A DNA stretch of 6,763 nt, from the NCBI GenBank assembly GCA_946627575.1, contig CAMOVS010000067.1:1-6763 (forward strand), read 5' to 3'. The position numbers and the translations under genes are program-made. The notes beneath the pieces are model-generated. The model was not told the origin of the DNA. It did not search any database and was given only the letters and a program-made list of their open reading frames with translations. This document shows positions 6,123 through 6,763 of the stretch, in pieces. Position 1 is the first letter of the stretch. Every line of letters begins with the position of its first letter. Origin of the DNA: an uncultured Lachnospiraceae bacterium. GTDB lineage: Bacteria > Bacillota > Clostridia > Lachnospirales > Lachnospiraceae.

Positions 6123-6763
6123 TTATTTCTTTAACTTAAAAGAACTCTTCAGAGAGACAATCCGGTTAAATACCAGATGATCCGGCCGGCTGTCCCGAAC
6201 GTCGCAGCAAAAATAACCGTTCCTTACAAACTGGAAGCTATCATAAGCCTGAGCTCCTTCAAGGGCCTTCTCCAATCGGCAATGATCCAGAATGGTAAGA
6301 GAATTGGGATTAAGGTTCAGGCTACCATCCTCGTTGTATACTCCCTTTTCCTCGTCCACGATATTCTCATAGAGACGAACCTGGGCTTCCACGGACTCCT
6401 GGCAGCTGACCCAGTGAATGGTTCCCTTGACCTTTCTGCCCGTAAAACCGCTGCCGCTCTTGGTTTCAGGATCATAGGTACAATGAATCTCCGTAACCCG
6501 GCCATCCTCATCGGTACTGTAATCTACACACTTGACAAAATAAGCATTCATCAGGCGGACTTCATTGCCGGGATAAAGGCGGAAATACTTCTTGGGCGGG
6601 TCGATCATGAAGTCATCCCGCTCGATATAGATCTCCCTTCCGAAAGCAACTTTACGACTGCCCAGAGATTCATTTTCCTTATTATTCTCCACATCAAGAT
6701 ACTCGATCTGGCCTTCCGGATAATTGTCAATGATCACCTTGACCGGATCAAGCACGGCCATCA
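6123..6763 (-). CDS. glnS: Glutaminyl-tRNA synthetase, C-terminal part (5' end outside window)
   Basis: GlnRS is a class I synthetase that joins glutamine to tRNA-Gln. The visible 212 residues plus two bases of the next codon are the C-terminal anticodon-binding beta-barrels; the catalytic part with HIGH and KMSKS-type motifs lies beyond the right edge. Recognisable blocks, numbered from the first visible Met, are [15 protein letters not shown] (1-15), [19 protein letters not shown] (33-51), [12 protein letters not shown] (66-77), [12 protein letters not shown] (108-119) and the terminal [11 protein letters not shown]. These match bacterial GlnRS closely and distinguish it from GluRS, whose C-terminal domain is helical. 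The Met at 6761 is internal (family context around MAVLDP), not the start. The full protein would be about 550 residues by family comparison. The gap to nfnA is 75 bases with no clear terminator, so read-through into nfnAB is possible. Confidence 0.95.
   Translation of the reverse strand, partial: MAVLDPVKVIIDNYPEGQIEYLDVENNKENESLGSRKVAFGREIYIERDDFMIDPPKKYFRLYPGNEVRLMNAYFVKCVDYSTDEDGRVTEIHCTYDPETKSGSGFTGRKVKGTIHWVSCQESVEAQVRLYENIVDEEKGVYNEDGSLNLNPNSLTILDHCRLEKALEGAQAYDSFQFVRNGYFCCDVRDSRPDHLVFNRIVSLKSSFKLKK

Noticed and set aside
1..6763. A novel defence, mobile or biosynthetic system
   Set aside because: Every long minus-strand frame belongs to a known housekeeping or central-metabolism family, and no repeats, integrases, transposases or unknown conserved genes are visible.

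Overview
The window looks like a stretch of chromosome from an anaerobic, Gram-positive, clostridial bacterium. Lachnospiraceae is my best guess. The guess rests on protein style and gene content: an NfnAB-type ferredoxin/NAD(P)H enzyme, a bacterial GlnRS, short clostridial IlvD and LeuB, strong AGGAGG-like ribosome binding sites and mid-range base composition. It is inference from sequence alone; no database search was possible.

All six protein genes lie on the minus strand, so transcription runs from the right end to the left. In that order they are: the 3' part of glnS (glutaminyl-tRNA synthetase, cut by the right edge); nfnA and nfnB (the two subunits of an electron-bifurcating NADH-dependent ferredoxin:NADP oxidoreductase); a membrane-anchored N-acetylmuramoyl-L-alanine amidase; leuB (3-isopropylmalate dehydrogenase); and ilvD (dihydroxy-acid dehydratase, cut by the left edge). 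The gaps are 75, 39, 80, 111 and 143 bases. There are no tRNA or rRNA genes, insertion sequences, CRISPR arrays or phage genes that I can see.

The genes form three working groups. glnS charges tRNA-Gln. nfnA-nfnB balance NADH, NADPH and reduced ferredoxin, and so supply NADPH for biosynthesis. leuB and ilvD belong to leucine and valine/isoleucine synthesis and are probably part of a larger leu/ilv cluster continuing to the left. The amidase sits between these groups without an obvious pathway link.

The intergenic regions hold the less ordinary material. There is a two-tier stem-loop just before the amidase start. A seven-codon reading frame with its own ribosome binding site overlaps the leuB start codon. 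A perfect 15-base palindrome lies between glnS and nfnA, and a possible switching hairpin precedes ilvD. None of these has a recognisable family. I see no convincing undescribed multi-gene system here; the main value is correct naming of nfnAB and the leader elements.
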